Shown here one piece after another: positions 1 through 7,167 of a stretch of DNA of 34,109 nt (position 1 is the stretch's first letter; each line of letters begins with the position of its first letter). The stretch is taken from contig JBLHGN010000008.1 of assembly GCA_047616325.1 (NCBI GenBank), positions 1-34,109 of the forward strand, given 5' to 3'. This stretch comes from JBLHGN01 sp047616325. Its GTDB lineage: Bacteria; Pseudomonadota; Gammaproteobacteria; Pseudomonadales; Cellvibrionaceae. Below the pieces are notes generated by a model, which saw nothing but the letters and a program-made list of their open reading frames with translations, did no database searches and had not been told where the DNA came from. The translations under genes were made by a program, and so were the position numbers.

Positions 1-641
1 TTCAAGTTGAGATCGTGGCCCGCGTTTACCCCCAAACCTTCTTGTTGGGCAACCTGAGCGGCCAGACAGTGTTGTTCGAAGATATGTTGCGCTTCCACTG
101 AGTTGTTTTCAAAGGAGTAAGCAAAGGGGCCGGTATATAATTCTATTCGATCAGCGCCAATTTTTTTTGCCAGTTTAATTTGCGCGGGATCGGGATCCAC
201 AAATAGGCTCACCCTAGTTCCGAGTTCTTTTAGCTTTTGCACTAGCGGCGCCAGCTGTTCGAAATCTCTTGTGAGGTCAAAGCCGTGATCCGAGGTTTTT
301 TGGCTGTCGCTGTCCGGCACCAAGGTGCATTGGTTTGGACGTGCATCTCTGACCAGTGCCACCAAACCTGGATAGTCGTTTACTGGCGCAGCGAAAGGAT
401 TGCCTTCGATATTGTATTCGATGTGTGGATACAGCTTAACAAGTTTAGACAATTCCCTTACATCGCTAGGGCGAATGTGACGCTGGTCCGGCCTTGGGTG
501 AACAGTGAGGCCATTGGCGCCAGCCTCAATGCACAGCTTGCCAAACTCCCTAACGTTGGGATAGTTACCATCTCGCGAATTGCGAATGAGCGCAATTTTA
601 TTGAGGTTTACGCTTAAGGATATGCTAGGTGGCGTGTTAAT
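1..641 (-). CDS. pdxJ: Pyridoxine 5'-phosphate synthase PdxJ (3' end outside the window)
   Basis: PdxJ condenses 1-deoxy-D-xylulose 5-phosphate with aminoacetone 3-phosphate to make pyridoxine 5'-phosphate, the last ring-forming step of DXP-dependent vitamin B6 synthesis in the cytosol. The minus-strand frame (codons starting at positions 3n+2) reads LSVNLNKIALIRNSRDGNYP, then VHPRPDQRHIR (conserved active-site His region) and YNIEGNPFA (conserved Glu), continuing without a stop to the left edge. About 205 of the usual ~245 residues are present. It lies directly after ppiA. The frame has no ATG, GTG or TTG between the upstream ppiA stop and the conserved SVNLNK segment. The drawn start is an ATT at 641, 9 nt after a weak GAG; an ATA at 623 is the other option. 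The family call is firm and the start is not. Confidence 0.9.
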   Translation of the reverse strand, partial: MNTPPSISLSVNLNKIALIRNSRDGNYPNVREFGKLCIEAGANGLTVHPRPDQRHIRPSDVRELSKLVKLYPHIEYNIEGNPFAAPVNDYPGLVALVRDARPNQCTLVPDSDSQKTSDHGFDLTRDFEQLAPLVQKLKELGTRVSLFVDPDPAQIKLAKKIGADRIELYTGPFAYSFENNSVEAQHIFEQHCLAAQVAQQEGLGVNAGHDLNL

Positions 642-660
642 AAAATTATTCTCAGGTAGG

Positions 661-1281
661 TTAAATTCGTGAGGCTTTGTTTATGATTACCGCAAAGTTT
701 GGCGCTTCGGGCTGTGCGCGGTGAAGGCCACGTGGCTCTTTCTCAATTTTCTTTACAATGTCAAACCCTTCAACTACTTTACCAAAAACCGCATAGCCAA
801 ATCGTCCTCCGTTGTGATCCAGGGGAGTATTTTTTTGTAGGTTGATAAAAAATTGTGAGGTGGCGCTGTCGATTACATTGGTTCTTGCCATAGACAGGGT
901 GGCGATCAGGTTTTTTAAGCCGTTGTCAGATTCGTTTTTAATTGGGTCTCGCGTTGTTTTTTTCTGAAAATCAAAGGTATAACCGCCGCCTTGCACAACA
1001 AATCCAGGAACTACCCGATGAAAAATAACGCCATTGTAAAAGCCGTCGTCGACATACTGAAGAAAGTTTGCCACTGTGATTGGCGCTTTGTCAGGGTAGA
1101 GCTCAATCACCATGTTTCCCGAAGTGGTTTCAAACAAAACGCGGTTGGATGAAGCTTTTTTTGCTGGTTTTTCACTTTCGTTTAGGTTTTCATTTGCCGA
1201 GAAGCTCAGCGCAGATAAGGCCATTAGAACAAAAAACAAGGAGGGTATTAACCTGCGGCGGATATATTGTGATGTTTTCAT
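661..1281 (-). CDS. ppiA: Periplasmic peptidyl-prolyl cis-trans isomerase (cyclophilin A type)
   Basis: Cyclophilin that isomerises Xaa-Pro bonds in exported proteins. The chosen ATG (1281) gives 206 residues beginning with a typical signal peptide: MKTSQYIRRR, then a hydrophobic stretch, then a likely cut after SFSA. The mature part carries the cyclophilin core: FHRVVPGFVVQGGG (catalytic Arg and Gln), MARTNVIDSATSQFFIN and DHNGGRFGYAVFGKVVEGFD, matching E. coli PpiA block by block. A longer frame to 1353 is open but would put 24 residues before the signal peptide, so it is less likely. The downstream neighbour is pdxJ, 19 bp away if pdxJ starts at 641, so the two may be co-transcribed. The periplasmic location is inferred from the signal peptide. 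Confidence 0.95.
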   Translation of the reverse strand: MKTSQYIRRRLIPSLFFVLMALSALSFSANENLNESEKPAKKASSNRVLFETTSGNMVIELYPDKAPITVANFLQYVDDGFYNGVIFHRVVPGFVVQGGGYTFDFQKKTTRDPIKNESDNGLKNLIATLSMARTNVIDSATSQFFINLQKNTPLDHNGGRFGYAVFGKVVEGFDIVKKIEKEPRGLHRAQPEAPNFAVIINKASRI

Positions 1282-1378
1282 AGGGCTGGATTCTACTGGT
1301 TTTGTGTGGTTAGCGTTAAAATAATAAAATGTATGGCTGTGCAGTGTTTGCACAAATTAATACACGGGTCGATATCGC

Positions 1379-2143
1379 TTACGCCCATTCGGAATGGCGT
1401 TTTTTGGGTTTTAGTACAGGTAAAATTACCGAAAGCATCATACCCAATATTAATATTCCGGCCCCGTAAAATAAAAAGCTTAGTCGCTGATCGTCTCTTA
1501 GGTTTTCGTTTTCGGCGATGAGTGAGTCTCGTTGAGTTTGTGTCAATTGGTATGTTTCGAGTAACTCTCGATAGCGCTGGTCTACCGCAATTGCATCAGC
1601 TGAGAGCTGCTTTATCTTTTCAAGTTCACTAGCCATTTGTTCGCGTGATCGGGTTTCTGAGCTTGCCTTCGAAGATAAAGCGATATTGGTGTTGGATAGT
1701 GTTTTGTTTTTGGTTTTTAACATTCCATTTTCTTTATCAATGATTGCCCGCGTTGTTAGTGCCTTGCTTAACTTTAATTGCGCGGTCATCTCTTCGGAAA
1801 TAAACTGATTTCGCACCCAGCCCTCTACACCTGTTTCAGTGGTCACAAAGGACCATTCCCCGTCCCCACTAATTTTATTTCGGGTGAGCGGAGTGCCGCT
1901 CTTCATGCCTCTATTTATGATGCGGTACTCATTGCCCATACCGCTTCTAAGGGGTACATATAGAACGTCGCTTATATATACGGTTTCCGCACTTAATGCC
2001 GGCAGCGATATTGCCGTGCTCAATAATGCAATAAAAACAACGAGGCGGCCATGTGCCCGAGTTTTACAAGGTTTTGTCCACGAAAATATACTGATTGTAG
2101 CGTGTACATTTAATTGCACAGGTAGATTGCGAAAGTTAAACAT
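1379..2143 (-). CDS. SH3-domain / coiled-coil / C-terminal membrane-anchor protein (TIGR04211, YgiM-like)
   Basis: Envelope protein of unknown biochemical role. In order: an export signal with a long N-terminal region, hydrophobic core around residues 33-50 ending LPALSA; a bacterial SH3 domain (AETVYISDVLYVPLRSG through GEWSFVTTETGVEGWVRNQF); a charged coiled-coil region of about 110 residues rich in Lys, Glu, Ser and Gln; a single membrane helix (SFLFYGAGILILGMMLSVIL); and a short basic cytoplasmic tail. This order is that of the SH3-domain family TIGR04211, whose E. coli relative is YgiM. The ATG at 2143 lacks a clear Shine-Dalgarno, and the roughly 30 residues before the hydrophobic core are longer than usual, so the real start may be internal. 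It stands alone between yciI and ppiA. Confidence 0.85.
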   Translation of the reverse strand: MFNFRNLPVQLNVHATISIFSWTKPCKTRAHGRLVVFIALLSTAISLPALSAETVYISDVLYVPLRSGMGNEYRIINRGMKSGTPLTRNKISGDGEWSFVTTETGVEGWVRNQFISEEMTAQLKLSKALTTRAIIDKENGMLKTKNKTLSNTNIALSSKASSETRSREQMASELEKIKQLSADAIAVDQRYRELLETYQLTQTQRDSLIAENENLRDDQRLSFLFYGAGILILGMMLSVILPVLKPKKRHSEWA

Positions 2144-2175
2144 AAGTATGTCAAATTAAATTAGAAAGAAATGGA

Positions 2176-2475
2176 TTAAGGGAGTACTTTTTTAAACGGT
2201 TTCACTATCACTTTTGCATAAACCCCAGCCTTTACATAGGGATCTTCGTCCGCCCAAACCTGGGCTTCTGCTAGTGAAGCAAATTCGGCAACGATCAAGC
2301 TTCCACTAAACCCCGCATCACCTGGATCCAAACTGTCAATGGCGGGGTGAGGGCCGGCAAGCTCCAGTAGGCCTTTGGCTTTTAGTTGTTGCAGTCGCGC
2401 AAGATGATTTGCGCGTGCACTAGTTCGCAGAGGGAGGCTGTTAACAACATCTTGGCTGATAATCGCGTATAGCAT
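2176..2475 (-). CDS. yciI: YciI-like protein (YCII-related domain)
   Basis: A 99-residue protein with the ferredoxin-like dimeric fold of the YCII family. It begins MLYAIISQDV, has the conserved RANHLARLQQLKAKGLLELAGPHP segment containing the His characteristic of the family, and ends with WADEDPYVKAGVYAKVIVKP. E. coli YciI is a small soluble protein of uncertain function, and nothing here adds a substrate. The gene sits where yciI sits in many Gammaproteobacteria, next to a septation-type membrane protein and the PHP/yciO/scpA group, which supports the call. It ends 32 bp before the SH3-domain gene starts and could share a transcript with it. Confidence 0.92.
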   Translation of the reverse strand: MLYAIISQDVVNSLPLRTSARANHLARLQQLKAKGLLELAGPHPAIDSLDPGDAGFSGSLIVAEFASLAEAQVWADEDPYVKAGVYAKVIVKPFKKVLP

Positions 2476-2531
2476 TTGGTGGTTCCTGATAGTGGTTGCT
2501 GGCAGTAGGTATTGCCAATAGGCTCTAGTTT

Positions 2532-3284
2532 TTATTGTTTTTTGTGGTCAGCATCCGGATCATTGAAAATGTCTTCAATCGGCAATTCTGTGAGACGTGT
2601 AATACGGTTGAACAAATAAAATAGGGTGCCCATTAATATCAGCATCGCCGGCAAGGCAATAACGGGGTAGCTTAGTGCCGTCATGCGGCCCAGTTCAGCG
2701 TTGAAGGCTTCGGTGCCCGGTGAGCTTACAAGTATATATTTAGCTAGCCCATAATTTAAAGCCGACGACAGAAAAAAAGACCCCGCCACCATGAAAGAGG
2801 CCGTTTTTAAGCATTTGGCAAAATCTGAGCTTCTCCCTTTTTCGTCAAGAATCTGATTGACCTTGTTTGTTTGTATGATTTTGTCGTTATACAGGAAGGT
2901 TTTTACCAGTGGGTAGCGAGTATAAAGAGAAAGCACCGTGGCGATACCAAATAATGCCGGTATGGCCGCTTCTTTTACCGCTATATATTTCGCTTCAATC
3001 TCCAGGAGACTCATGCCGCCGGTAAGTAATATACTGATTACGCCTAAAGCAGAAAAAAAGTTAATGCGTTTTACCCGAAAAAAGTCAAAAATGCCGTAAC
3101 CTATAGGGAAGGCGAGAGCAACCACAATGCCCATTTTTACGCCAAGGTAATTGTCGCCACTCAACTTGGTTAAAATGACGGTGGGAACCACAATATTAAG
3201 TAGGATATTTAGAAGTAAACTCTCTTTCTTTTCCTTCTTGTGGTGTATTTCAGTCGTTTGCTTTGTTTCTGTAGTCGCTGTCAT
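2532..3284 (-). CDS. Six-helix inner-membrane protein, VC0807 type (septation-protein-A-like)
   Basis: A 250-residue hydrophobic protein with a charged N-terminus (KKEKKES) and about six predicted membrane helices (for example LLNILLNIVVPTVILTKL, GIVVALAFPIGYGIFDFF, FFSALGVISILLTGGMSLL, VIALPAMLILMGTLFYLF), then an acidic cytoplasmic tail. It resembles the VC0807 family, sometimes grouped with the intracellular septation protein YciB/IspZ. The genomic slot between yciI and the PHP gene is where yciB lies in related genomes, so this may be a substitute or distant relative. The start codons of this gene and the divergent PHP gene are only 31 bp apart, leaving little room for two separate promoters. 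Function is unknown; septation involvement is an inference from position. Confidence 0.75.
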   Translation of the reverse strand: MTATTETKQTTEIHHKKEKKESLLLNILLNIVVPTVILTKLSGDNYLGVKMGIVVALAFPIGYGIFDFFRVKRINFFSALGVISILLTGGMSLLEIEAKYIAVKEAAIPALFGIATVLSLYTRYPLVKTFLYNDKIIQTNKVNQILDEKGRSSDFAKCLKTASFMVAGSFFLSSALNYGLAKYILVSSPGTEAFNAELGRMTALSYPVIALPAMLILMGTLFYLFNRITRLTELPIEDIFNDPDADHKKQ

Positions 3285-3315
3285 GTCGCCCGTTCAATTT
3301 TGTTGATAATACTAA

Positions 3316-4167
3316 GTGAGATACTTTTTGCCGCCAGTACCGATTTATGACCTTCATTGTCACAGTGACCAATCCGACGGTATTTTAAGCCCTGAAGAGC
3401 TGGTGTCGAGAGCTAAACTTCACAATGTGTCCGTTTTGGCTTTAACCGATCACGATACCGTCGCCGGGTTGGCGCGTGCTAAGCAACAAGCCCAATTAAT
3501 AGACTTAGAGCTTATTTGTGGTATTGAGTTCTCTAGTCAGTGGCAAAATAGGGGTATACATGTTGTTGGCCTGAATGTCGATGTTAACTCTGAGGCTTTA
3601 CGCTCAGCCGTGCAAGCACAAGAGGCCCTTCGATGCCATCGCGGGCAAGTTATTTCAGAAAAACTGGCCGCGCTGGGTATACCTGGCGCCCTTGCAGGGG
3701 CATTAAAGCACGCTTCTAGTGGGGTTGTCGGACGTCCACACTTCGCCGCATACTTAGTTGAAACCGGTGTTTGTCGCAGTGTTCAGCAGGCATTTAAAAG
3801 ATACCTGGGCACCGGCAAACCTGGTGATGTGAAGCAATTATGGCCAGAAATCGAGGAGGTGGTGTCGTGGGTGCGTGCCGCCGGGGGAGTGGCAGTCTTG
3901 GCACACCCCGATAAATATAAAATGACCCGCACCAAATTATGCACATTGGTGGATGAGTTTAAGGCGTCGGGTGGGCAGGGCCTAGAGGTTGTAAGTGGAT
4001 TTCAAAGCGACGTCACAACTCAAGACCTTGCTAAAACAGCCATTAAATATTCCCTGCATGCATCATGTGGTAGCGATTTTCACGCCCCCGGAGGCTCATG
4101 GCAGGAGTTGGGGCGCTTTCCAGCTTTGCCTGCAGGGCTCACTCCGGTGTGGTCTTTGTGGGAATAA
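3316..4167 (+). CDS. rnm: PHP-domain 5'-3' exoribonuclease RNase AM (YciV/TrpH type)
   Basis: PHP-superfamily metal-dependent hydrolase. The E. coli homologue, once called TrpH, removes nucleotides from 5' ends of short RNAs and matures 5' ends of ribosomal RNAs. The PHP motifs are intact: IYDLHCHSDQSDG (first metal pair), ALTDHDT, CGIEFSSQW, the central H of VGRPHFA, AVLAHPDKY, and the terminal CGSDFHAPG. Length 283 fits the family (~290). The drawn GTG has no clear ribosome site; an in-frame TTG at 3328, with AAGTGAG upstream, is an alternative that still leaves the first metal motif intact. It is followed by yciO, as in E. coli and Pseudomonas. Confidence 0.92.
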   Translation: MRYFLPPVPIYDLHCHSDQSDGILSPEELVSRAKLHNVSVLALTDHDTVAGLARAKQQAQLIDLELICGIEFSSQWQNRGIHVVGLNVDVNSEALRSAVQAQEALRCHRGQVISEKLAALGIPGALAGALKHASSGVVGRPHFAAYLVETGVCRSVQQAFKRYLGTGKPGDVKQLWPEIEEVVSWVRAAGGVAVLAHPDKYKMTRTKLCTLVDEFKASGGQGLEVVSGFQSDVTTQDLAKTAIKYSLHASCGSDFHAPGGSWQELGRFPALPAGLTPVWSLWE

Positions 4168-4353
4168 GGCCTATGGCCAGCCTTAGGATATAAAAATATG
4201 ACTAAACCAGAGCAATTCAACAAAACCACTGGATAAACCAAGTAAAATACCTACGCGTTGAACCGTTGTTGTACGATTCTATTTTGCGGTGCTCGGGCTT
4301 CACATATACAATTGCTATGCTCCATTAGGGGTAAAAATGATAAGGCGAGTAAC

Positions 4354-4971
4354 TTGGCTCAGTTTTTTACGATTCACCCAGAAAATCCTCAGGCGCGACT
4401 CATCGCCCAGGCGGTAGAGATTATCCGCAAAGGGGGGCTTATCGCCTATCCCACAGACTCGGCCTATGCCTTGGGTTGTCATATAGGCGATAAATTTGCT
4501 CTGGATAGAATTCGCGCTCTAAGGCATCTGGATAAGAATCATAACTTCACCTTGATGTGTCGAGATTTATCGGAGTTGGCAAATTACGCTCGTGTGGACA
4601 ACAGCGCGTTCCGATTAATCAAGAGTCACACGCCGGGTCCTTACACTTTTATCTTAAATGCAACCTCTGAAGTGCCTCGGCGGTTGATGCACCCCAAACG
4701 TAAAACACTTGGCATGCGTGTTCCCAAAAATAATATTGCCTTAGCCTTGATGGAAGCTTTGGGTGAGCCGCTCATGACTAGCTCACTTATTCTTCCTGGC
4801 GACAGTGTGCCCCTTACCGATCCATACGATATTCGCAAGACCTTAGAGCACCAGTTGGAGTTGGTCATAGATGGTGGGTATTGCGGTATGGAGCCCACGA
4901 CGGTTGTGGACCTTACCGGTGACGAGCCAGAAATTTTACGTTATGGGTGTGGTGACACCCAAGATATCTAA
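4354..4971 (+). CDS. yciO: YciO, Sua5/YrdC/YciO-family protein
   Basis: Member of the L-threonylcarbamoyl-AMP synthase superfamily. YciO is the paralogue of TsaC/YrdC, and its own in vivo role is unsettled. Nearly every block of E. coli YciO is visible: QFFTIHPENPQARLIAQAVE, YPTDSAYALGCHIGDK, NHNFTLMCRDLSELANY, HTPGPYTFILNAT, RKTLGMRVP and DGGYCGMEPTTVVDLT. An ORF open from 4258 is longer, but the TTG at 4354 gives 205 residues, the length of E. coli YciO (206), has an AAGGCGAG ribosome site 5-8 nt upstream, and matches the E. coli N-terminus, so I chose it. It precedes scpA by 236 bp. Confidence 0.93.
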   Translation: MAQFFTIHPENPQARLIAQAVEIIRKGGLIAYPTDSAYALGCHIGDKFALDRIRALRHLDKNHNFTLMCRDLSELANYARVDNSAFRLIKSHTPGPYTFILNATSEVPRRLMHPKRKTLGMRVPKNNIALALMEALGEPLMTSSLILPGDSVPLTDPYDIRKTLEHQLELVIDGGYCGMEPTTVVDLTGDEPEILRYGCGDTQDI

Positions 4972-5138
4972 GGCAGCGATGATCAGCAGTGTAATCGTGC
5001 GTTTTCGGCTCGTTTTTATCCTGGGCCCCCCGTTGTGTGTCGGCAAGTAGTTTAAATTGAGTGACGGTAGTCTGTTCATTTGACTTGCCCGCTGCAGCGG
5101 TCTCTAAACTTTCATAGCTTAAGCCACCTAAGTCCCGC

Positions 5139-5144
5139 TATAAT
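5139..5144 (+). promoter_or_regulatory. Candidate sigma-70 -10 box upstream of scpA
   Basis: A perfect TATAAT followed by GCGCGG lies 64 bp before the scpA start. No good -35 is visible at 16-18 bp spacing, so the call rests on the -10 hexamer and position. It would give scpA (and the genes after it) a promoter separate from yciO. Confidence 0.45.
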
Positions 5145-5207
5145 GCGCGGTCATATTTTCCGTAGCGCTATCCATTAAGTGTAAGTAAAGTTAGGTGAGA
5201 GGTCACA

Positions 5208-6173
5208 TTGTCTGGTGTTGAAAAATTAGAATCGGATGCAGACCCAAAGGCTGGCGTTGATACGATGCAGGCTGGCAGTCCCGATGTGGAGACCGAGGTG
5301 AACGGAGAAGCATCATCCGCAATTGCTCAAAAGACTGTTGGTGAAGAAACTGCCGATCTGGTTTTAGATCTTCACAGCAGCACGTCGCCCTCTCAGGAAG
5401 AGATGCCGTTTGCCATTGTGCAGGGTAAGGCGTACACGCAGCTCCCCAAAGACCTTTATATCCCGCCAGATGCATTAGAGGTCATTTTGGAAGCCTTTGA
5501 AGGCCCGCTTGATCTGCTTCTCTATCTAATACGACGCCAAAATCTCGATATTTTAGAGATCAATGTTTCCGAGATCACACTTCAGTATGTTCAGTATGTT
5601 GAAGTGATGGAGGCCGTTCAATTCGAGCTGGCCGCTGAGTACCTCGTTATGGCAGCCATGTTGGCGGAGATTAAGTCGCGTATGCTATTGCCGAGATCAT
5701 CTGAGGTAGAGGAAGACGAAGAAGATCCTCGTGCAACCCTCATTAGGCGATTGCAAGAATATGAACGCTTCAAACAGGCAGCTGAAGGTATAGACGAGTT
5801 GCCACGTCAGCACCGCGATACTTTCATCGCTAAAGCTCAGGGGTCAGATCGAAACTTGACGCGCCCAGAACCCGACGTTGATTTGAAAGAATTGCTGTTG
5901 GCACTTTCCGAAGTACTGCGCCGTGCAGACATGTATGAAAGCCATCATGTGTCGAAAGAAAAACTCTCCACTCGTGAGCGAATGGCTCAGGTGCTGGACC
6001 GCTTGCAAGGCCAGCAATTTGTGCCATTTGTAAGCTTGTTTTTGGTAAAAGAAGGGCGTTTGGGTGTAGTGGTAACCTTTTTGGCGGTAATGGAGCTAAT
6101 TAAGGAGGCGCTTGTCGAAATCGTGCAAACTGAGGCTTTTGGGCCTATACACGTAAAAGCGAGAGTGGAATAA
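5208..6173 (+). CDS. scpA: Segregation and condensation protein A (kleisin)
   Basis: ScpA is the kleisin subunit that bridges the SMC ATPase heads and binds ScpB in the SMC-ScpAB condensin of the nucleoid. The N-terminal kleisin block is clear at about residue 88 onward: LEAFEGPLDLLLYLIRRQ, DILEINVSEIT, ELAAEYLVMAAMLAEIKSR. The C-terminal winged-helix block (SLFLVKEGRLGVVVTFLAVM then ELIKEALVEI) is present. The first ~80 residues are an acidic, low-complexity extension not found in short ScpA proteins. Start is a TTG with GAGAGGT 5 nt upstream, a strong ribosome site. ScpA normally works with Smc or a MukB-type partner; no smc gene is in the window. It is followed by scpB and rluB. Confidence 0.95.
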   Translation: MSGVEKLESDADPKAGVDTMQAGSPDVETEVNGEASSAIAQKTVGEETADLVLDLHSSTSPSQEEMPFAIVQGKAYTQLPKDLYIPPDALEVILEAFEGPLDLLLYLIRRQNLDILEINVSEITLQYVQYVEVMEAVQFELAAEYLVMAAMLAEIKSRMLLPRSSEVEEDEEDPRATLIRRLQEYERFKQAAEGIDELPRQHRDTFIAKAQGSDRNLTRPEPDVDLKELLLALSEVLRRADMYESHHVSKEKLSTRERMAQVLDRLQGQQFVPFVSLFLVKEGRLGVVVTFLAVMELIKEALVEIVQTEAFGPIHVKARVE

Positions 6174-6245
6174 AAAACGCTCATGCTAGATAGTGTCCTC
6201 CAGTAATTGGCGAACGTATACACATAAACTGTTAGGCGTCGGGTT

Positions 6246-6254
6246 TGCTACACT
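6246..6254 (+). promoter_or_regulatory. Candidate extended -10 promoter upstream of scpB
   Basis: TGC-TACACT forms an extended -10 element 40 bp before the scpB ATG. The -35 region is poor. It would allow scpB-rluB expression independent of scpA. Confidence 0.3.
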
Positions 6255-6294
6255 CTGGCGCCTGTTCCAGTAAATTTATCTTCACAATGAAATT

Positions 6295-7167
6295 ATGATA
6301 GAAGAAAAAACATACTATAAACGAATTATCGAAGGATCTATTCTGGCCGCGGGAGAACCGCTCACCGTTGAGCGAATTCAGAGCCTGTTTGATGAAGAAG
6401 ATGCTCCCGACAAGGCCGCTCTACTAGTTTTTTTAAACGAAATTACGGTTGACTGCGAGGGCCGGGGTTTTGATTTGGTTGAGGTGGCAAGTGGCTGGCG
6501 TTTTCAAATTCGTGAAGATGTCGCCCTTTGGGTGAATCGTTTGTGGGAAGAAAAACCGCAAAAGTACTCCCGCGCAATGCTCGAAACCCTCGCCCTAATC
6601 GCCTATCGTCAGCCGCTGACGCGAGGCGATATTGAAGAGGTTCGCGGAGTAGCAGTTAGCTCATCGATTATTAAAGGTTTGGTCGAGCGTAACTGGGTTA
6701 AGGTTGTTGGGCATCGCGATGTGCCTGGAAGGCCTGCATTATTCGCAACTACGCGATTATTTCTCGACTACTTTAATCTAAAAAGTCTCGATGAATTGCC
6801 ATCTCTTGGTGAGTTAAAAGACATTGATGGCTTAACCAGCACCTTTGATTTTGAAGGCACTGGTAACAGCGCTGATGTCGCTGATGTCGCCGCCTCTGAA
6901 ACGGCTAATGATGGTTCGGCTGAGCAGCTTGAACTTGGTGATGATGCCGGCAGCAAGCAAATAAATGAAGTCCAATGCGATGATAATGTCGCAGAAATAG
7001 CTGGCGATGATACCCAGGAAATAAAAACCTATGACGAAGAAACCGACCGAGACTCAGATCAAGACACCGACCAAGACCTCGCAAAAAATGAGCAAAGAAA
7101 TGCCGAGCGAGAAATTGACAGCGGGCAGGAAGGCCAAGTCGGGACTGGTGCTCAAGCCCAGGAATAA
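6295..7167 (+). CDS. scpB: Segregation and condensation protein B, with long acidic C-terminal tail
   Basis: ScpB dimerises through winged-helix domains and binds the ScpA kleisin. Residues 1-175 carry the family: RIIEGSILAAGEPLTVERIQ, the central EKPQKYSRAMLETLALIAYR, QPLTRGDIEEVRGVAVSSSI and GHRDVPGRPALFATT. After residue ~185 the protein becomes a ~105-residue strongly acidic, Asp/Glu/Gln-rich tail (DEETDRDSDQDTDQDL). The last 137 bp overlap the start of rluB in another frame. No Shine-Dalgarno precedes the ATG. Instead a three-codon frame (ATG at 6287, stop TGA 6296-6298) overlaps the scpB start as ATGA, which could couple initiation. The acidic tail is probably disordered; its function is unknown. 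Confidence 0.94.
   Translation: MIEEKTYYKRIIEGSILAAGEPLTVERIQSLFDEEDAPDKAALLVFLNEITVDCEGRGFDLVEVASGWRFQIREDVALWVNRLWEEKPQKYSRAMLETLALIAYRQPLTRGDIEEVRGVAVSSSIIKGLVERNWVKVVGHRDVPGRPALFATTRLFLDYFNLKSLDELPSLGELKDIDGLTSTFDFEGTGNSADVADVAASETANDGSAEQLELGDDAGSKQINEVQCDDNVAEIAGDDTQEIKTYDEETDRDSDQDTDQDLAKNEQRNAEREIDSGQEGQVGTGAQAQE

Noticed and set aside
285..617. Plus-strand open frame of 110 codons
   Set aside because: It is antisense to clear pdxJ coding sequence and has no family signs.
1839..2159. Plus-strand open frame over the SH3-domain gene
   Set aside because: It is a shadow of the real minus-strand gene, with no protein-family features.
5587..5604. Tandem 9-bp repeat in scpA (CAGTATGTT twice)
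   Set aside because: It encodes Gln-Tyr-Val twice in the kleisin domain where similar residues are normal; no sign of instability beyond coding need.
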